A model generated the notes under the pieces. The model was not told where the DNA came from and made no database searches. It worked only from the letters and a program-made list of their open reading frames with translations. This document shows positions 42,782-56,673 of a DNA stretch of 64,000 nucleotides, one piece after another. The stretch's first letter is position 1, and each line of letters opens with the position of its first letter. The translations under genes were made by a program, and so were the position numbers. Origin of the DNA: Chrysoporthe austroafricana (Eukaryota; Ascomycota; Sordariomycetes; Diaporthales; Cryphonectriaceae); contig JYIP02000003.1 of assembly GCA_001051155.2 (NCBI GenBank), positions 1,178,001 to 1,242,000 on the forward strand. The letters run 5' to 3'.

Positions 42782-44404
42782 GGCGCTTCAGCTTGGGGTC
42801 CAGGGCGAGGCGCATGTGAGGGTGTAGTACGGAACTGGAAGGCAAGGGATTGAAATCCGAGATCGAGAAGATATGTCCGACCACAGCACGCACACCCCGC
42901 CCGGCCATTCAGACACGATGGCCTCGAACGCAGGACAAAGTTCGCTCCCAATCTCTTGGGCAGCCGCCCCCACCCCTCCGGACGAATGCCTGGGGCGTCG
43001 GATCTGTGCCTGCAGAGTTCCTGTTGCTTTTTCTGTCCCGAGGTCGTGGCCAGCGGTCCACTTGGCGCGAAGCTAACGTTTTCCACTCCCTGAGCGCCGG
43101 TACCACTGCGCCGGTTCCAACCAGGATGCCGCGGATGTCGTGAGCTGGAGTGGAGCTAGAGCTGCAGTGCTACTGTACCTCTCTCTGGCGTTACCGCATC
43201 TTCGGTACGCGCCTTTGTCACGCCAGCGCCGGGCTCGCGACCTGCCAGTGGTGCGACTGGCCGGGGGGGCTGGCTTGTCTCGTTCTCCCTTTCATTCCTC
43301 CTCATTCCAGCCCTGGAATGAACCCAACGGCCCGCCCTCTCCTGGGTCGGCTGATCAGAGATAGCAGTCCGGTCACGAGAAGGCCGGCGTCGGTCGTTGG
43401 TCTAGATGGGTAGATTTGCGCGCCGGATACTGTGGATCTCGGGAGAGAGATAATCTGCGGATAGGCCTAGAACTGGAAGGTAGCCAATGCGCTATCCCTC
43501 CTTCACGAAAGTCGGCCTATTAGGCACGATGGTGGCCCGCACGCGAGCACGTGTTGCACCCCTCGCGCAATGAGGACTCCAGCGCCCAGCGTCGAGGGAC
43601 CGGGCTGGCTCTGGGTGTATGGCCCCTCTGCACTTGCATCCGTCGGGGTTGCAATCCGTGATGCAAGGCAACTCTGACTAAGCTGGATGCGGTCGTGGCT
43701 CCCGAGCAACTGGCACCGCACGCTGAGGACTCCGGTGCGGTGAACGAGGAGCGCGCCTCTCTTCGAGCAGGACTCATGCCCAGCGCTAGATCATTAATGC
43801 CCGAGCTATTTGTCAGCCGCGCCTCTCTCTGGCTTGTCCCACGTCGGTAGGCGTGTATGCGTATCGCTTCCAATGGGGCGCTGGACGGAACCCGCGATCA
43901 ATCCTCGACTCGGCGCCACGTCCTGCAATCACGGATAAGCACTGAGAGCTCGGCGTTGCAATTACAGCTGAGTTGTAAAGCGCATCTAGGAGCCTTCCTC
44001 GGGTCCGCGCATGATGCGGTTTCCCGTGGTGCGTGGGCGACGCACGGTACCTTCATACGTACCGTGTTGCGCGGCCCACTATAGCGAGCACTGAGTGGCG
44101 TCGCACCACACCAGCCTCGTACTCTATGAACGTGATCCACTTGTCGAGGGCTGCGGCTCCCGCTTCGAACCCTGCACCCAGGCGATTGGGACGGCACATA
44201 TACCCTCCTCCGCCACTCTGAATTTATTTGCAGCATGGCAGACATGTTGCATCCTTAGTCCCAAATAGCGAGGTATGGCGAGAATGGTGGGCGATGGTCT
44301 ATAAGACGTCAGAGCACTGCCAGCATTCCTTTACATGCTGTTCGAAAGCTAGCTCGGCTCCAGGCCGGGATTCATGTGAACTCAGACGCCTTACACCGAT
44401 GTGT

Positions 44405-44405
<1 letters not shown>

Positions 44406-44441
<36 letters not shown>

Positions 44442-44591
44442 CCCTTCTTTCTTTGTTTTTGTTCTTTTCTTTTTTTATAGGTTCCCTACCCTGTCTCTTA
44501 TTTTCTTTTTTTTCTTTCTTTGTTCCNGGGCGTTAGTTAAAGCGTCCACAATCACTCGCATGTTTTTTTTTTTTTTTTTTTTTTTTTTTTT
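44406..44591. repeat. Two long poly-T runs flanking an ambiguous base
   Basis: A 34-base T run (44406-44439) and a 29-base T run (44563-44591) enclose T-rich sequence and a single n at 44527. This looks like a difficult assembly spot or the poly-A tails of minus-strand retroposons; no retroposon body is recognisable. Confidence 0.8.
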
Positions 44592-46628
44592 GGTTCCAGC
44601 CCTATCGTGGCACGCTTTGCAGTACCTAATTGATAAGATGTTCCCCGCGATACGAAATGTGCTAGTTATCTCCTCTCCGGATTCTACGTGCTACGTCGTC
44701 TTATCAGGCAAATCTTGCATATTCATATTCCTATCCTCAAAATCTAAATGACTGACCCGTCGTCGTCATATTAGGGTCGGGTTAGATATCTAATGTAGGC
44801 CCGTCTCTACTGACCATTGGGACTCCGAGGGTAGCGTTGTCTAAAGGTTACAATAATCTTTCAGCACAGTGCCCCTCATTACTGCCGTACGCGAGGGTGG
44901 ACAGCAAAATATATGCATTACCCCATTGATGTTCGTAATGAACGACTTTGTAACTGTCATTCGTCTTTCGATGACAGGGTAGGCAGTTACAAAGGCGGGA
45001 ACATGCGTGATGGCCTCTCTTCTTCTGACCTACTCGTCCATGCCACTGCGATTAGCGAAAACTCGTGTCTCTGTAGTAGCCCATTCGCACGAGAGTATTT
45101 CCCTACAAGAGCCAAGACTCTATATTGGACACTATGGACTGCCACCAGAGCCCAAATGTCATCTCTGACCTTAAGAAGCTCCAAAGCATCTTCTCTATGC
45201 TGAGATCCATGATTCTGCCATGGAATGTGTGACTGGCTTAAGGTAAGAGGTTGACATCAATGAGCCTCATCTCCCTCTCCATCACCACTAGGATTGTTGC
45301 TGTCTCGATAGCAGGCAACAGCTTCTCAGCCGAAAAGAGGCAGCGTCACGATGAATAAATAGTCGTCGGGCTGTGAAGTAGGATTCAAGTTTCACTTGAT
45401 ACGTTTCTATACGGTGAGTGACTTATGACCCAACTTTCTTTCTCACGACCCTTCCTCCCCCAGTAATTACTTTTCAGCCATAATCATCTCTGGCTTGCCT
45501 GCCTTTCCTAGTTCTTTGTGGTCTCCGCCGCCGAAAGGCCGTCTGTCTGCCGGAGCCTATGTAGCTCTTGCATATTAGCTGTCGCATGGCGGGTGGCAGG
45601 ATGACTGCCACATCATACAACCTCTTCATTATGTATGTATCTGCCCTGAGAGCGGGATGCGGTGCCCAGGTTTTAATGTCGGCAGCCGCTACCGAGAAGC
45701 TAAATTTGGCAGAGGATTTTTGAACCTGTGACAGTCGGTAGCTACAGCCCGTGTCTGAGGCTAGGGTGCCAGTATTTGCTAGCATTGTCTGAACAGACAG
45801 GTGAGTAGATGTGGCCTTGTGGAATGGCAACACTGGTAGATATCGATATGTGGGCTACGGGACGCTCAAATACAACTGGGGGTGTGTGTATCAAATATTC
45901 TGGTTATTTTATGCTATTTTAAAGCGGTGAAAGAGCACTTCTGATAGACGATATTACCCAGTCTTCGCATAAAAGTGCCAGATGCCTCGAACGTGCGTGG
46001 ACGCCAATCCGGCCCGGACACCCCCTACCTCATCCCAAGAAAGATTAAACCAAACATTGGAGCCACTAAGAGGGGTACGAAATTCTGGTTTAGCAAGTTA
46101 TTCTTACTAGTGTATATGATGAATCTGTCATTGCTGTCAATCGGACCAATATGATGGGCAGCCAGCCCAAAAAATCAGTGGAGATGGCCAGTTACGTTGA
46201 AGCTGTGACAGACGAAAGTCGATGCAGCATGATCCCTGCCCGCCAGTGGCTTGCACCCATTGTATTGGGTACCCGAGCCCGTAGGAGTCGTAGGAGCCAC
46301 TGGGCAGACCAGCTTCCCTGCTTGTGCCGCAGGAGCTTCCTCCAAAATCGTCATCTGCGCCACAGCTGTTCCCCTCCAACAATGCAGCTGACGTCGTCCT
46401 ACTTTTCACTCCACGCCTGCCTTTCTCTGCCACCCACCCATCTTCGTCTCTCCTTGATGGTGTTTCTCTCGCGGGGTCATACCTTGCTCACAGTTAAGAG
46501 ACTGATAGTCTTGTTACTTTTCTCGAAGCCACCAGCGACTCTGTTGCGACCCTAAGTTTCTCTTCTCTGTCCCTTTGCACAGCGCAGTAAGCCCGCCCCT
46601 CGCTTGCCCACACCTACCATTGCCCACC

Positions 46629-46775
46629 ATGCCCACCATACCCACCATTGAATTGAATGGCATATTCCATCTTACTGGCAGCAAGGTGGAGGTTGGTGTA
46701 CTTGCTGTTGAAAGCCTCCAGTCTAATAGTCTCCCGGTCCCAACAGGTTTAGCATTCTTCCTGCTTGTTGCATGA
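46629..46775 (+). other. Possible upstream ORF before VPS13
   Basis: A 48-codon ORF begins in a short CCCACCAT(N) repeat and ends 170 bases before the VPS13 ATG. If transcribed in the leader it could reduce VPS13 translation. It may also be partly intronic: a CCCAACAG acceptor-like site occurs at about 46740-46746. Confidence 0.25.
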
Positions 46776-46945
46776 CAACTCCGATCCTGCTGCCTGCCTT
46801 CTTCGAACCTAGCGTGATAAAGTGGCCTCCGGAACGTTGTCATCGTGTCTGGCCACTGCTTCCGAGCCGAATTCCATGCTGTCTTCAGAATAGATACCAC
46901 CCTCTCTATCCCAGGCCAGGGTAACAGGCCATAGCACTGCCCATC

Positions 46946-49900
46946 ATGCTTGAGGGTCTCGTCGCGGGCCTGCTCAACCGCTTCCTGGGCATGTACGTGA
47001 AGAACTTCGACCCGGCACAGCTGAAGGTGGGCATCTGGGGCGGCGATGTTAAGCTGCGCGACCTGGAGCTCCGAAAGGAGGCCCTCGACCAGCTCAAGCT
47101 ACCCATCAACGTCGTCGAGGGTCATCTTGGCGAACTGACCCTGGTCATTCCCTGGTCCAACCTCCGCGGCGCACCCGTAAAGGTCTTCATCGAGAATGTC
47201 TTCTTGCTTGCAAGCCCCAAGGAGGAGGCGGCGTACAATGAGGAAGAGGAGGAGCGCCGGACGCAGAGGATCAAGATGGAGAAGCTTGATTCTGCAGAGC
47301 TGCTGAAGGAGCGCTCACAAGAGGGCCTCTCCCAGGAAGAACAGAAGAGGAGCCAGAGTTTTACAGCAAGTCTCGTGACCAAGATTGTGGACAACTTGCA
47401 GGTCACCGTCAAGAATATCCACGTCAGGTACGAAGACTCAATATCGGCTCCAGGCCACCCATTCGCCCTGGGTGTCACCCTCGAGGAGTTCAGCGCTATC
47501 AGCACCGACGGCGAGTGGAAACCCACCTTCATCCAAGACTCCGCCAAGACCACACACAAACTTGCAACTCTCGGCGCATTGTCGGTGTACTGGAATACGG
47601 ACACAAAACTCTACGGTACAGGCAGGGAGACCAGATCTTCAGACAAGCCGCCGATGGAGCACGACGAGATGATCAAGACATTCAAGGCCATGATCGGTAA
47701 GGCCGACGAGAATATCGGAGTCGATCATCAATTCATTCTGAAGCCCGTCAGTGGCCAGGCAAAGATTGAGATGGACAAGTCTGGTGATGTGCGCGCCCCA
47801 AAGTGGAAGGCCAACCTGCTCTTCGACGAGATCGGCGTGGTGCTTGACGACCACCAGTACCGTGACGCCTTGATGCTGGTTGACCTGTTCCACTATTTCA
47901 TCCGACATCAGGAGTACAAAAAGTACCAGCCGAAGGGTGTCACCCCAAAGGAGGATCCTCGGGCATGGCTCAAGTTCGCGGGAGATGCCGTACTCAGCAA
48001 GATCCATGAGCGCAACCGTCGGTGGTCTTGGGACTACTTTAGAGAGCGCCGGGATGATCGTCTTCGATACATAGAACTGTTCAAGAAGAAGAAGGCAAGC
48101 CAGCAGCTATCTGCCGATGAGAATGAGGACCTCAATAAACTTGAGTGGAAGCTGGACTACGAGGATCTCCGATTCTGGAGATCTTTGGCCCGAAACCAGC
48201 TGAGGAAAGAGAACGCTGCCGCCTTGAAGAACAGCCCACCGAAGCAAGATCAGCAACAACAGGGCTGGGTCAGCTGGATGTGGGGTTCAAAACCACAGGA
48301 GCAATCGACAGCCTCCGACGAGAACACGCAGATGACAGAGGAACAGCGCCAGGAGCTTTACGAGGCCATCGATTGGGATGAAAAGGCCGCTCTTGCCGAT
48401 GCTGTAGAGACGCCGAGAGACAGTGTCAAGTTCCAGGTTGATACCTCCCTTAGTACGGGAAGTTTCACCTTGAAGCGGAATCCCCACGGTCAGATCACGG
48501 ATGTACTGAGTCTGCACTTCGACGTTTTCAAGGCCAAGGCCCTGGTTCGCCCGGACTCCTTCTTTACTGATGTCAGTCTTGGTGGTCTCCGCGTCAACGA
48601 CGGCACTACTCCCAACAGCCAGTTTCCGGAGATTGTCCGTGTCAAGGATGCACCCGAAACGAAGAAGAACAAGCGGCTCTCCATGGTAGAGCTGGAGAAG
48701 TCCACCGATGAGGCGTTTTTCCAATTGCAGCTGGAACAAAATCCACTGGACGGACAAGGCGATTTTGCCGTGAAGACGAAGCTGAAGCCGCTTGAGGTCA
48801 TCTGGAACCCGAATGTTGTAGTCGGGGTCGTGGATTTCTTCAAGCCCCCGGACCGTCACATGGAGTCCATCACTGCCCTGATGGAGACCGCTGGCGCGAC
48901 TGTCGAAGACTTCAGACAACAAACAAGGGCGGGTCTCGAGTTCGCCCTTGAGGAACACAAGACGATCAACGCTGTGTTAGATCTGCAAGCGCCCCTGATC
49001 ATCATTCCAGAGAGCATCACCACGCCCAGGTCAACATGCATGATCCTCGATGCCGGCCACATCAGTGTCAATTCCGAGCTCGTGGATAAGGAAACGATGA
49101 ATGAGGTGCAGTCGAAGCAGAGGCAAGCTTTCACGGATGAGGACTTCAAGCGTCTTAAGTCACTCATGTACGACAAGTTTATCGTCAAGCTCACCTCCAC
49201 CCAACTACTGATTGGGCCCTCGATCGAAGAGACGAAGTCGCAGTTGGTGAAGAAGGATGAGGAATCGAAGATGCATATTGTTGAGCAGATCAACATCGAC
49301 TTTTTGGTACAGCTTTCGATCCTGCCAAAAGCCCCCAACCTGGCCAAGCTCCGCGTCTCGGGCCATCTTCCGCTTCTGCATGTCACCGCCTCTGATACCA
49401 AATACAAGAGCTTGATGAAGCTGATAGACGTTGCGATGCCCAAATTCCATGAGGATACAGGAGAACAGCCACGGCCAAAGCGTCCACGCCTCTCGAGCAA
49501 TATCTCCACGCGCTCCCATCGCTCCAGCTATTCCCAGCATACGAGCCCCAAGCCCCATCGCAGGCTGTCTTCGGACCACCGAAGGCGCTCATCTCAGCTT
49601 CTCCCCTTCGGAGCTGCAAAAGAGCAGGCCATCGTCCTGGATGACATTGATGAAGACGAAGACAAGTTCGAAGATGCTGATGACGGCCACAGCAATGTCT
49701 ACCTCAAGCTGAAGCAGAAGACGTTTGAACTGAAATTCACTGTGGACGAGTTGCGTGGCTCTCTATACCAGAGCGACCCAGACGGTGTGAGGCCGGACGC
49801 CCTCCTAGTCGAACTTGTCGCCCAGAGCTTCGAGGTCAACTACTACTTGAGACCGTTTGACATGGTGGCTGACGTGTCGCTGGGTTCCGTGACCGTTGAT

Positions 49901-52900
49901 GACTTCGTCGGCAACCCGCCCGCCGAGTTCAAGTCTATCATTTCGTCAGGCGATATCGAAGACAAGAAAGCACACCGGGCGCTTGTCAAGGTCAACGTCG
50001 TTCGGGTGAAGAAAGAATCGCCTGAATTCATGTCCGTATACGAAGGGGTCGAAACAAACGTCAATGTCGCCATCACCACCATCAACCTCATCGTGACGCG
50101 CAAGACCTTGCTCACTCTGCTCGACTTCATCCTGGTGACTTTCACTAATCCTGGGGCTAAAAGCCAACAGCAGAAGGCCATCACTGATGACGGTTCGGAG
50201 CTTGACGTCGCTGTAGAGCCGCCTCCTGAAGTCCAGCAGAACTCCGCAGGTGCCATCAGAGTCAAGGTCGACTTGAAAAGTATCCAGCTTGTCCTCAATA
50301 ACGATGGCATACGGCTAGCAACCCTTTCATTCAACCAAGCGGATGTCGGTGTCTTCATTTTGGGCAGCACAATGCGCGTGAGCACAAAGCTTGGAGATCT
50401 TAGCCTTGTCGATGATGTGAACCTTGGTGTGTCTGAGGATTCATCCATCCGCAAACTGATCACTATTCAAGGGGATGACCTCGCTGACTTCAGATACGAG
50501 ACCTTCGACTCCAAAGATGAAAAGTCATACCCTGGATACGATTCGTCGATATTTCTGCGCGCTGGGTCCATCAAGGTCAATTTCCTCGAGGAGCCCTTCC
50601 GCAAAATTGTCGATTTCTTGGTCAAATTTGGCAAAATGCAGGCTATCTATAATGCTGCGCGTCAGGCTGCAGCCAATCAGGCTCAACAGTTGCAGCAAGG
50701 CTCCAGTCGCATCAAATTCGATGTGGTCATTAACACTCCTATTCTGGTCTTCCCTGGTGTCGTGACACCTGGCCAGCCTAAGCGAGACCTCATCACGGCA
50801 TACCTCGGGGAGATCTACGCCCAGAACAAATTTGCCCCCCTGGATGATTCTGAGAATTCGGAAGTTGCGATGATGTTGTCTGCTGGCATTCGAAACATCA
50901 GGCTTACCAGCTTGTTCCACTATGCTGATCAGCAATCCGAGGAGCTAGAACTAATCGATCATGTCGATTTCGGGTTCAACATCACCTATGCAGAGCATAA
51001 GCAGGGCGCCAAGCGACCTGAGCTCGAGATTGAGGGCAATATGACCGATTTCAACGTCAAAATTACACAATACCAGATGAAGGCTCTCCTAGCTATCTCG
51101 CGATCAGTGCCAGCAGCATTCTCCGGTGACTCAGATGCTCAGACTGAGGAGGCAGAGCAAGCTGTCGATGATAACACCCTGCGACGTGCCCAGACTCTGC
51201 CAAGGGCTGAGCGACCTAGCGAAGATGACACCGTCGACATGGCCCCGGAGCTCGGTAGCCGTCGCAATACGTGGACGAAACTGGATCTAGTTTTCCGTGT
51301 TCGCACTATCGGTCTGGAGTTGATCAATGCCCACGAGGACCATCCGATTGGTAACTTGGAGACCGCCAGCCTGGGCAAGTTCAGTTTGGATGATAGTAGG
51401 CTTAAAACCCGAATGCAGGCCAATGGGAGCTTGGAGGCAGAGTTCGTCATTCAGAGCTTCACCATATATGATTCTCGTCCTCGCGATACTAACAAGTTTC
51501 GTCGCATCATGACGAGCGGCAACAAGAGTGTGCAACAGTTCATGGCCAGCATCACCATGTCAGGTGGTAAGGAGCGCAGCCTTATTGCCATGGTCGCTAT
51601 CGACTCGCCGAGGATAATTTTTGCCCTGGACTACCTATTTGCACTGCAGAACTTCATCATGGCTGGGTTACAAGTTGACGAACCTCTTCCCATCGAGGAT
51701 GAGGACGTGGAAACGCCATCAGAGAGTGACGCGGACAGCATGCAAGTCAGTATTGCGCGCCGGCCTTCTGGTGTGAAGTCTGCCAAGTCGTCGCTCAGCA
51801 ACAGGCCCGGGCAGCGAACAAAAGAAAAGAACGACGATGAATCTAAGATGAGCATTGCCTATCGCGTTAATATCGTGGATGCTCAGGTCATTCTCATTGC
51901 CAATCCTCTCAGTGCAAGCAGCGAGGCAATTGTTCTGGGCACTAAGCAAGTCCTGCTCTCGCAGCAGCATGCGCTTACCTTTCAGGTCTCCCAGGTGGGA
52001 ATGTTCCTGTGCCGCATGGACCGTTTTGAGGACTCAAGATTGCGAATCATCGATGACTTCTCCATCCAATTGTCCATGGACAGTTCTAACCCGTCTCTGG
52101 CAAATCTACACATCGAAATTGACCCTCTCATCCTGCGTCTAGCGCTGAGAGATATTCTCCTGGTTCTGCAGATTATAAGCAAGGCATCAGAACTCTCTGG
52201 AAACGATGGCGACAAGAGTAAGAAGCTCGGTGCGGCGGATCAGAAAGCCAAGGAACTCGCCCAAGGGGGCTTGAAGCAACGGTCTGCAAGTGGCAAAGGG
52301 GCTTCCACGATAGCAGGGAAGACCAAGTCTGGCAAAGGCACGGCCACAATAAGCGGACAGTCGGACTCCCGACGCGGTGGATCTTCGGGCCAGCCTCATG
52401 ACATCGCCAAGAAGCCCCAGAAACGGGAAGAGCTGACCGCAACAATTGAGGGCATACGTGTGGTGCTTATCGGTGACTTGCACGAGCTACCCATCCTCGA
52501 TCTCAGTATCAAAGACTTCACCGCGACTGCTGCAGACTGGTCATCGAACCTCAAGGCCGAGGTACCGCTGGAGATGTACGTTAATGTTTACAACTTCTCC
52601 AAGTCCGCGTGGGAACCATTACTCGAGCCATGGTCCGTTGGCATCGGCGTTGCGAGAGAGCAGGACACAGGCCTTTTGTCTGTCGACGTCGCTTCCCGGA
52701 AGACTTTTGACGTCACTATCACAACAAACTCCATCGCCCTGGCATCCAAGTCGTTCGCGTTCCTCACCCAAGATCAAGATGTCCTTGGAAAGCCGAGGGG
52801 CACCGAATCGCCCTATCGGATCCGAAACTATACAGGCTTCGACGTCGTTGTGCGCAGTAAGAGCCCTAGCAGTGAACAGGACATCAACGTGCGTCTTGAG

Positions 52901-55900
52901 GACGGCCAAGAAGCCCCTTGGAGCTTCGAGCACTGGGAGAAGATGCGTGAGAACGTAATGACTGATGCCATGGCCAGCAACGCTGTGGCCGTCCACCTTG
53001 AAGGCAGTGGATTTGACGTATTGAAGAACATCCGCCTGAATCGCGAGGGCGAGTATATATACTCACTGAAACCCAAGAAGGACAATATTTCTCACCGACT
53101 CATGGTGGACGTCAAACTGGGAAATGACAATGTCAAATACGTCACACTGCGCAGCCCTCTCCTTGTTGAAAACCAGACGCAACTCCCCGTCGAGCTAGGA
53201 GTATATGATGCTCCAGAGCAGAGCCTTCTCAAGATCGAAAAGATCGCTCCGGGAGAGGCGCGTCCGGCTCCCGTCGGTGCTGTTTTCGAGAAGACCCTAC
53301 TCATCCGTCCAGATAGCGGTTTTGGGTACTCTTGGTCCAGCGAGACGCTGTGGTGGAGGGATCTGCTGAAGAGACCGACTCGGACAATGGTGTGTCAAGG
53401 AGAGCAAGGGGAGCCATTCTATTTCCAGATGAATGCGACTTTTGATCGGTCGAATCCGATGACGAAGTGAGCCTCAATCGACTCCACTCCTTAAAGATAA
53501 TAATACTGACGCTCTTCAGGAATTACCCGAACATGAAAATCAAACTGTCCGCCCCGGTGACGCTCGAGAACCTCTTGCCATACGATTTCAAGTACCGTAT
53601 CTACGACAAAAACACCAAGAAGGACTGGTCAAACTTCCTCAGGAAAGGCGGTGTCAGTCCTGTACACGTTACAGAGCTATCTCACCTGCTTCTTCTTAGT
53701 GTCGACATGCAAGACACGGTGTTCAAGCCGAGTGAGTTTGCTATCATCAACTCAGGCAGCTCCGATGATTTCAAGAAGGAGTCGACCCTCAAGTGTCAGG
53801 ATGAGCAGGGCCTCCAGCTTAATCTGAAGTTGCACTACCATCGCATTCCGGATAGCGGAGGCGCCTTTAGAGTTACAGTGTACAGTCCGTACGTGATCCT
53901 GAACAAGACGGGGCTTGATCTTCAGATCCGTCACAAGGGGTTCCTGCAACAGGCCAAGGCTGCGGCTGGTCAATTATTGGTCGATGTCGGGAACGATGAG
54001 CGGAAGGTAGCCCCTTTGATGTTCTCCTATGGTAGCGATGATCACCGCAATCGTGCCATGCTCAAAGTCGGCGATTCGGAATGGAGCAAGCCGCAGAGTT
54101 TCGACGCCATTGGAAGCACCACGGACGTCAGTCTGCAGTCATCTAATCGCAACTCCGAGGTCCACATTGGCATCACTGTAGAGCCTGGAGAGGGCAAATA
54201 CAAGATGACCAAGGTCGTGACGCTCGCCCCGCGATTCATCGTTCAGAACAAGATCGGGGAGGAGATCAACATTCGTGAGCCCAGTTCGTCTAATCTTATG
54301 ACTCTGAGCGCAGGCCAGCTTCAGCCGCTTCACTTCCTACAGAGGAATGCCGTCAAGCAGTTGTGCCTTTGCTATCCGGGGGTAGACAACCAATGGACAT
54401 CGCCATTCAATATCTCTGACTTGGGCACAACTCATATGAAGATCGCCAAGGCGGGTCAACGCCAGCGGTTGATCCGCGTGGAGATTCTAATGGAGCATGC
54501 GACCATTTTCCTAAAGCTAAGCATGGAGACTAAGCAGTGGCCTTTCTCGATGCGCAACGAGAGTGACACCGAGTTCACCTTCTATCAGGCCAATCCGAAT
54601 ATTGACGAGGAGGAAACTGTCGACCGCTCAGGTTGGCGGCCCATTCGGTACCGTCTCCCTCCACGGAGCATCATGCCCTACGCCTGGGATTTTCCAGCCG
54701 CGAAACGCCGCGAGATTGTCATTTCCGCATACGGCAAGGAGCGGCATGTGAAGCTGGCAGAAATCGGGAATCTCGTGCCCATGAGGCTGGCCGCAAATTC
54801 AGGCGGTCAAAAGATTATTGACATCAACGTCGCAGCTGACGGCCCCACGCAGACTTTGATCCTATCTAACTTCAGGCCGTCCAGAAGTCTCTATCGCCAG
54901 AAGACCGGTTTCAGCTCTACTAGTAGCCTAAGTTCGGGGGCAGGCTTTGTGGCGAAGGACCAGGACACTGGAACCACTTTCCGCGCGCAGCTTAAGCTTG
55001 CTGGCATCGGTGTTTCGCTTATCAACACCCAGCTGAAGGAGCTTGCCTATGTCACATTTCGAGACCTCACGCTTCGGTACAGCGAGTCGCCGCTGTATCA
55101 GTCTATCAGCCTGGCTGTAAAATGGATCCAGATCGATAATCAGCTGTACGGCGGAATTTTCCCAATGATCTTGTACCCCAGCGTCGTTCCAAAGCGGGCC
55201 CAGGAGACAGAAGCCCATCCATCACTGCATGCCATGGTTACAAGAGTCAAGGATGACTCATATGGTGTCTTATACATCAAGTATGCTACGATACTACTTC
55301 AGCAGATGACGGTTGATCTAGACGAGGACTTCATTTTCGCTATGCTGGACTTCTCCAAGGTTCCTGGCGCTACTTGGACCATCTCCGAAGACGAGGGCCG
55401 GCTTTGCGATGACAGCCTCAATATTCCCGAGCCGAGTACACAGGAGGCTGGTCAGGACATCTACTTCGAGCTGTTGAACATCCAGCCAATGCAGATCGAC
55501 CTGTCATTCGTCCGCACAGAGCGCATCAATGCGGAGGATAAGACGTCATCACGCAACCCTCTCATGTTCTTCTTCAATATCATGACAATGGCCATGGGCA
55601 ACGTCAACGACGCACCTCTACGAATGAACGCTCTCATGCTGGACAATGTGCGAGTGTCGACACCAATCCTCATACAGAACATCTCGAATCACTACAGCCA
55701 AGAGGCACTGTATCAGGTCCACAAGATCGTCGGATCCGCTGACTTCCTCGGCAACCCTGTCGGCCTCTTCAACAACATTAGCTCCGGTATCGCAGACGTC
55801 TTCTACGAGCCTTACCAAGGACTTATTATGTCCGATCGGCCAGAAGATCTCGGTCTGGGTGTTGCTCGAGGAGCGGCCTCCTTCTTGAAAAAGTCCGTCT

Positions 55901-56673
55901 TTGGTGTCACAGACTCATTCTCGAAGTTCACTGGCGCCGTGTCGAAGGGTCTTGCCGCGGCCACGCTCGATAAGCAGTTTCAGGACCGCAGACGCATCAC
56001 ACGAGCCCGGAACAGACCCAAGCATGCTCTGTACGGCTTCACGACCGGAGCAAATAGCCTCATCACGTCTGTGGCATCCGGTGTCGGTGGTGTCTTCCGC
56101 AAGCCACTCGACGGCGCAGAACAAGAAGGCGCTCTGGGCTTCTTCAAGGGCGTTGGAAAGGGTGTGCTCGGCCTCGGCACGAAGCCTCTCATTGGTGTGC
56201 TCGATGCCGCCTCAAACGTGACTGAAGGCATCCGCAACACTACCACCGTGTTCGACGGATCGGAACTCGACCGCGTGCGCATCACACGCTTCATCCCCTC
56301 CGACGGTATCGTCCGCCCCTACAACCAGCGCGAGGCCCTTGGTCAGTTCTGGCTGAAGCAGGTTGACAATGGCAAGTACTTCGACGATATGTACATTGCT
56401 CATCTTGAACTACCACGCGAAGACATGGTTGTCATGGTGACGTACGCGCGCATCCTGCTGATTAGGAGTCGGCGCCTCACTACTGAGTGGGATGTACCGC
56501 TCAAGGATGTGCACACGATCGCCAAGGAGCGGACAGGTCTGAGCCTGACGCTGCGCGGTGGGACGAATGGACCGTTCATCCCTATCGGGGAGGAAAGTGG
56601 GCGGACATTTATCTATCGTATGGTGGGCGTTGCAGTGGAGGAGTTCAATCGCCGGTTCAGGGGACAAGAGTGA
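46946..56673 (+). CDS. vps13: VPS13, bridge-like lipid-transfer protein
   Basis: Moves phospholipids in bulk between membranes at contact sites; in fungi it serves ER-mitochondria-vacuole contacts, Golgi/vacuole sorting and sporulation membranes. Two exons, 46946-53466 and 53520-56673, give 3,224 aa, full length for the family; donor GTGAGC, acceptor TTCAG. The chorein N-terminus is textbook (MLEGLVAGLLNRFLGMYVKN, LKVGIWGGDVKLRDLELRKEAL, LPINVVEGHLGELTLVIPW). The long beta-groove rod follows, with a basic Ser/Arg-rich disordered insertion at about 840-900 and a Lys/Gly/Ser insertion at about 1760-1820. The VAB adaptor-binding region (about 1950-2500) includes PLLVENQTQLPVELGVYD. An ATG2-C-like segment (about 2900-3010, LGNPVGLFNNISSGIADVFYEPYQGL) and a C-terminal PH-like part close the protein. 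No frameshift or stop is seen. Confidence 0.97.

Larger units (their letters stand above)
42782..46945. other. Long region without a supported gene
   Basis: About 4.2 kb between the divergent P450 and VPS13 genes. Many short ORFs occur on both strands with no family or exon logic. It contains two long poly-T runs and an ambiguous base (listed) and a possible uORF before VPS13. A gene too diverged to recognise cannot be excluded. Confidence 0.5.
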
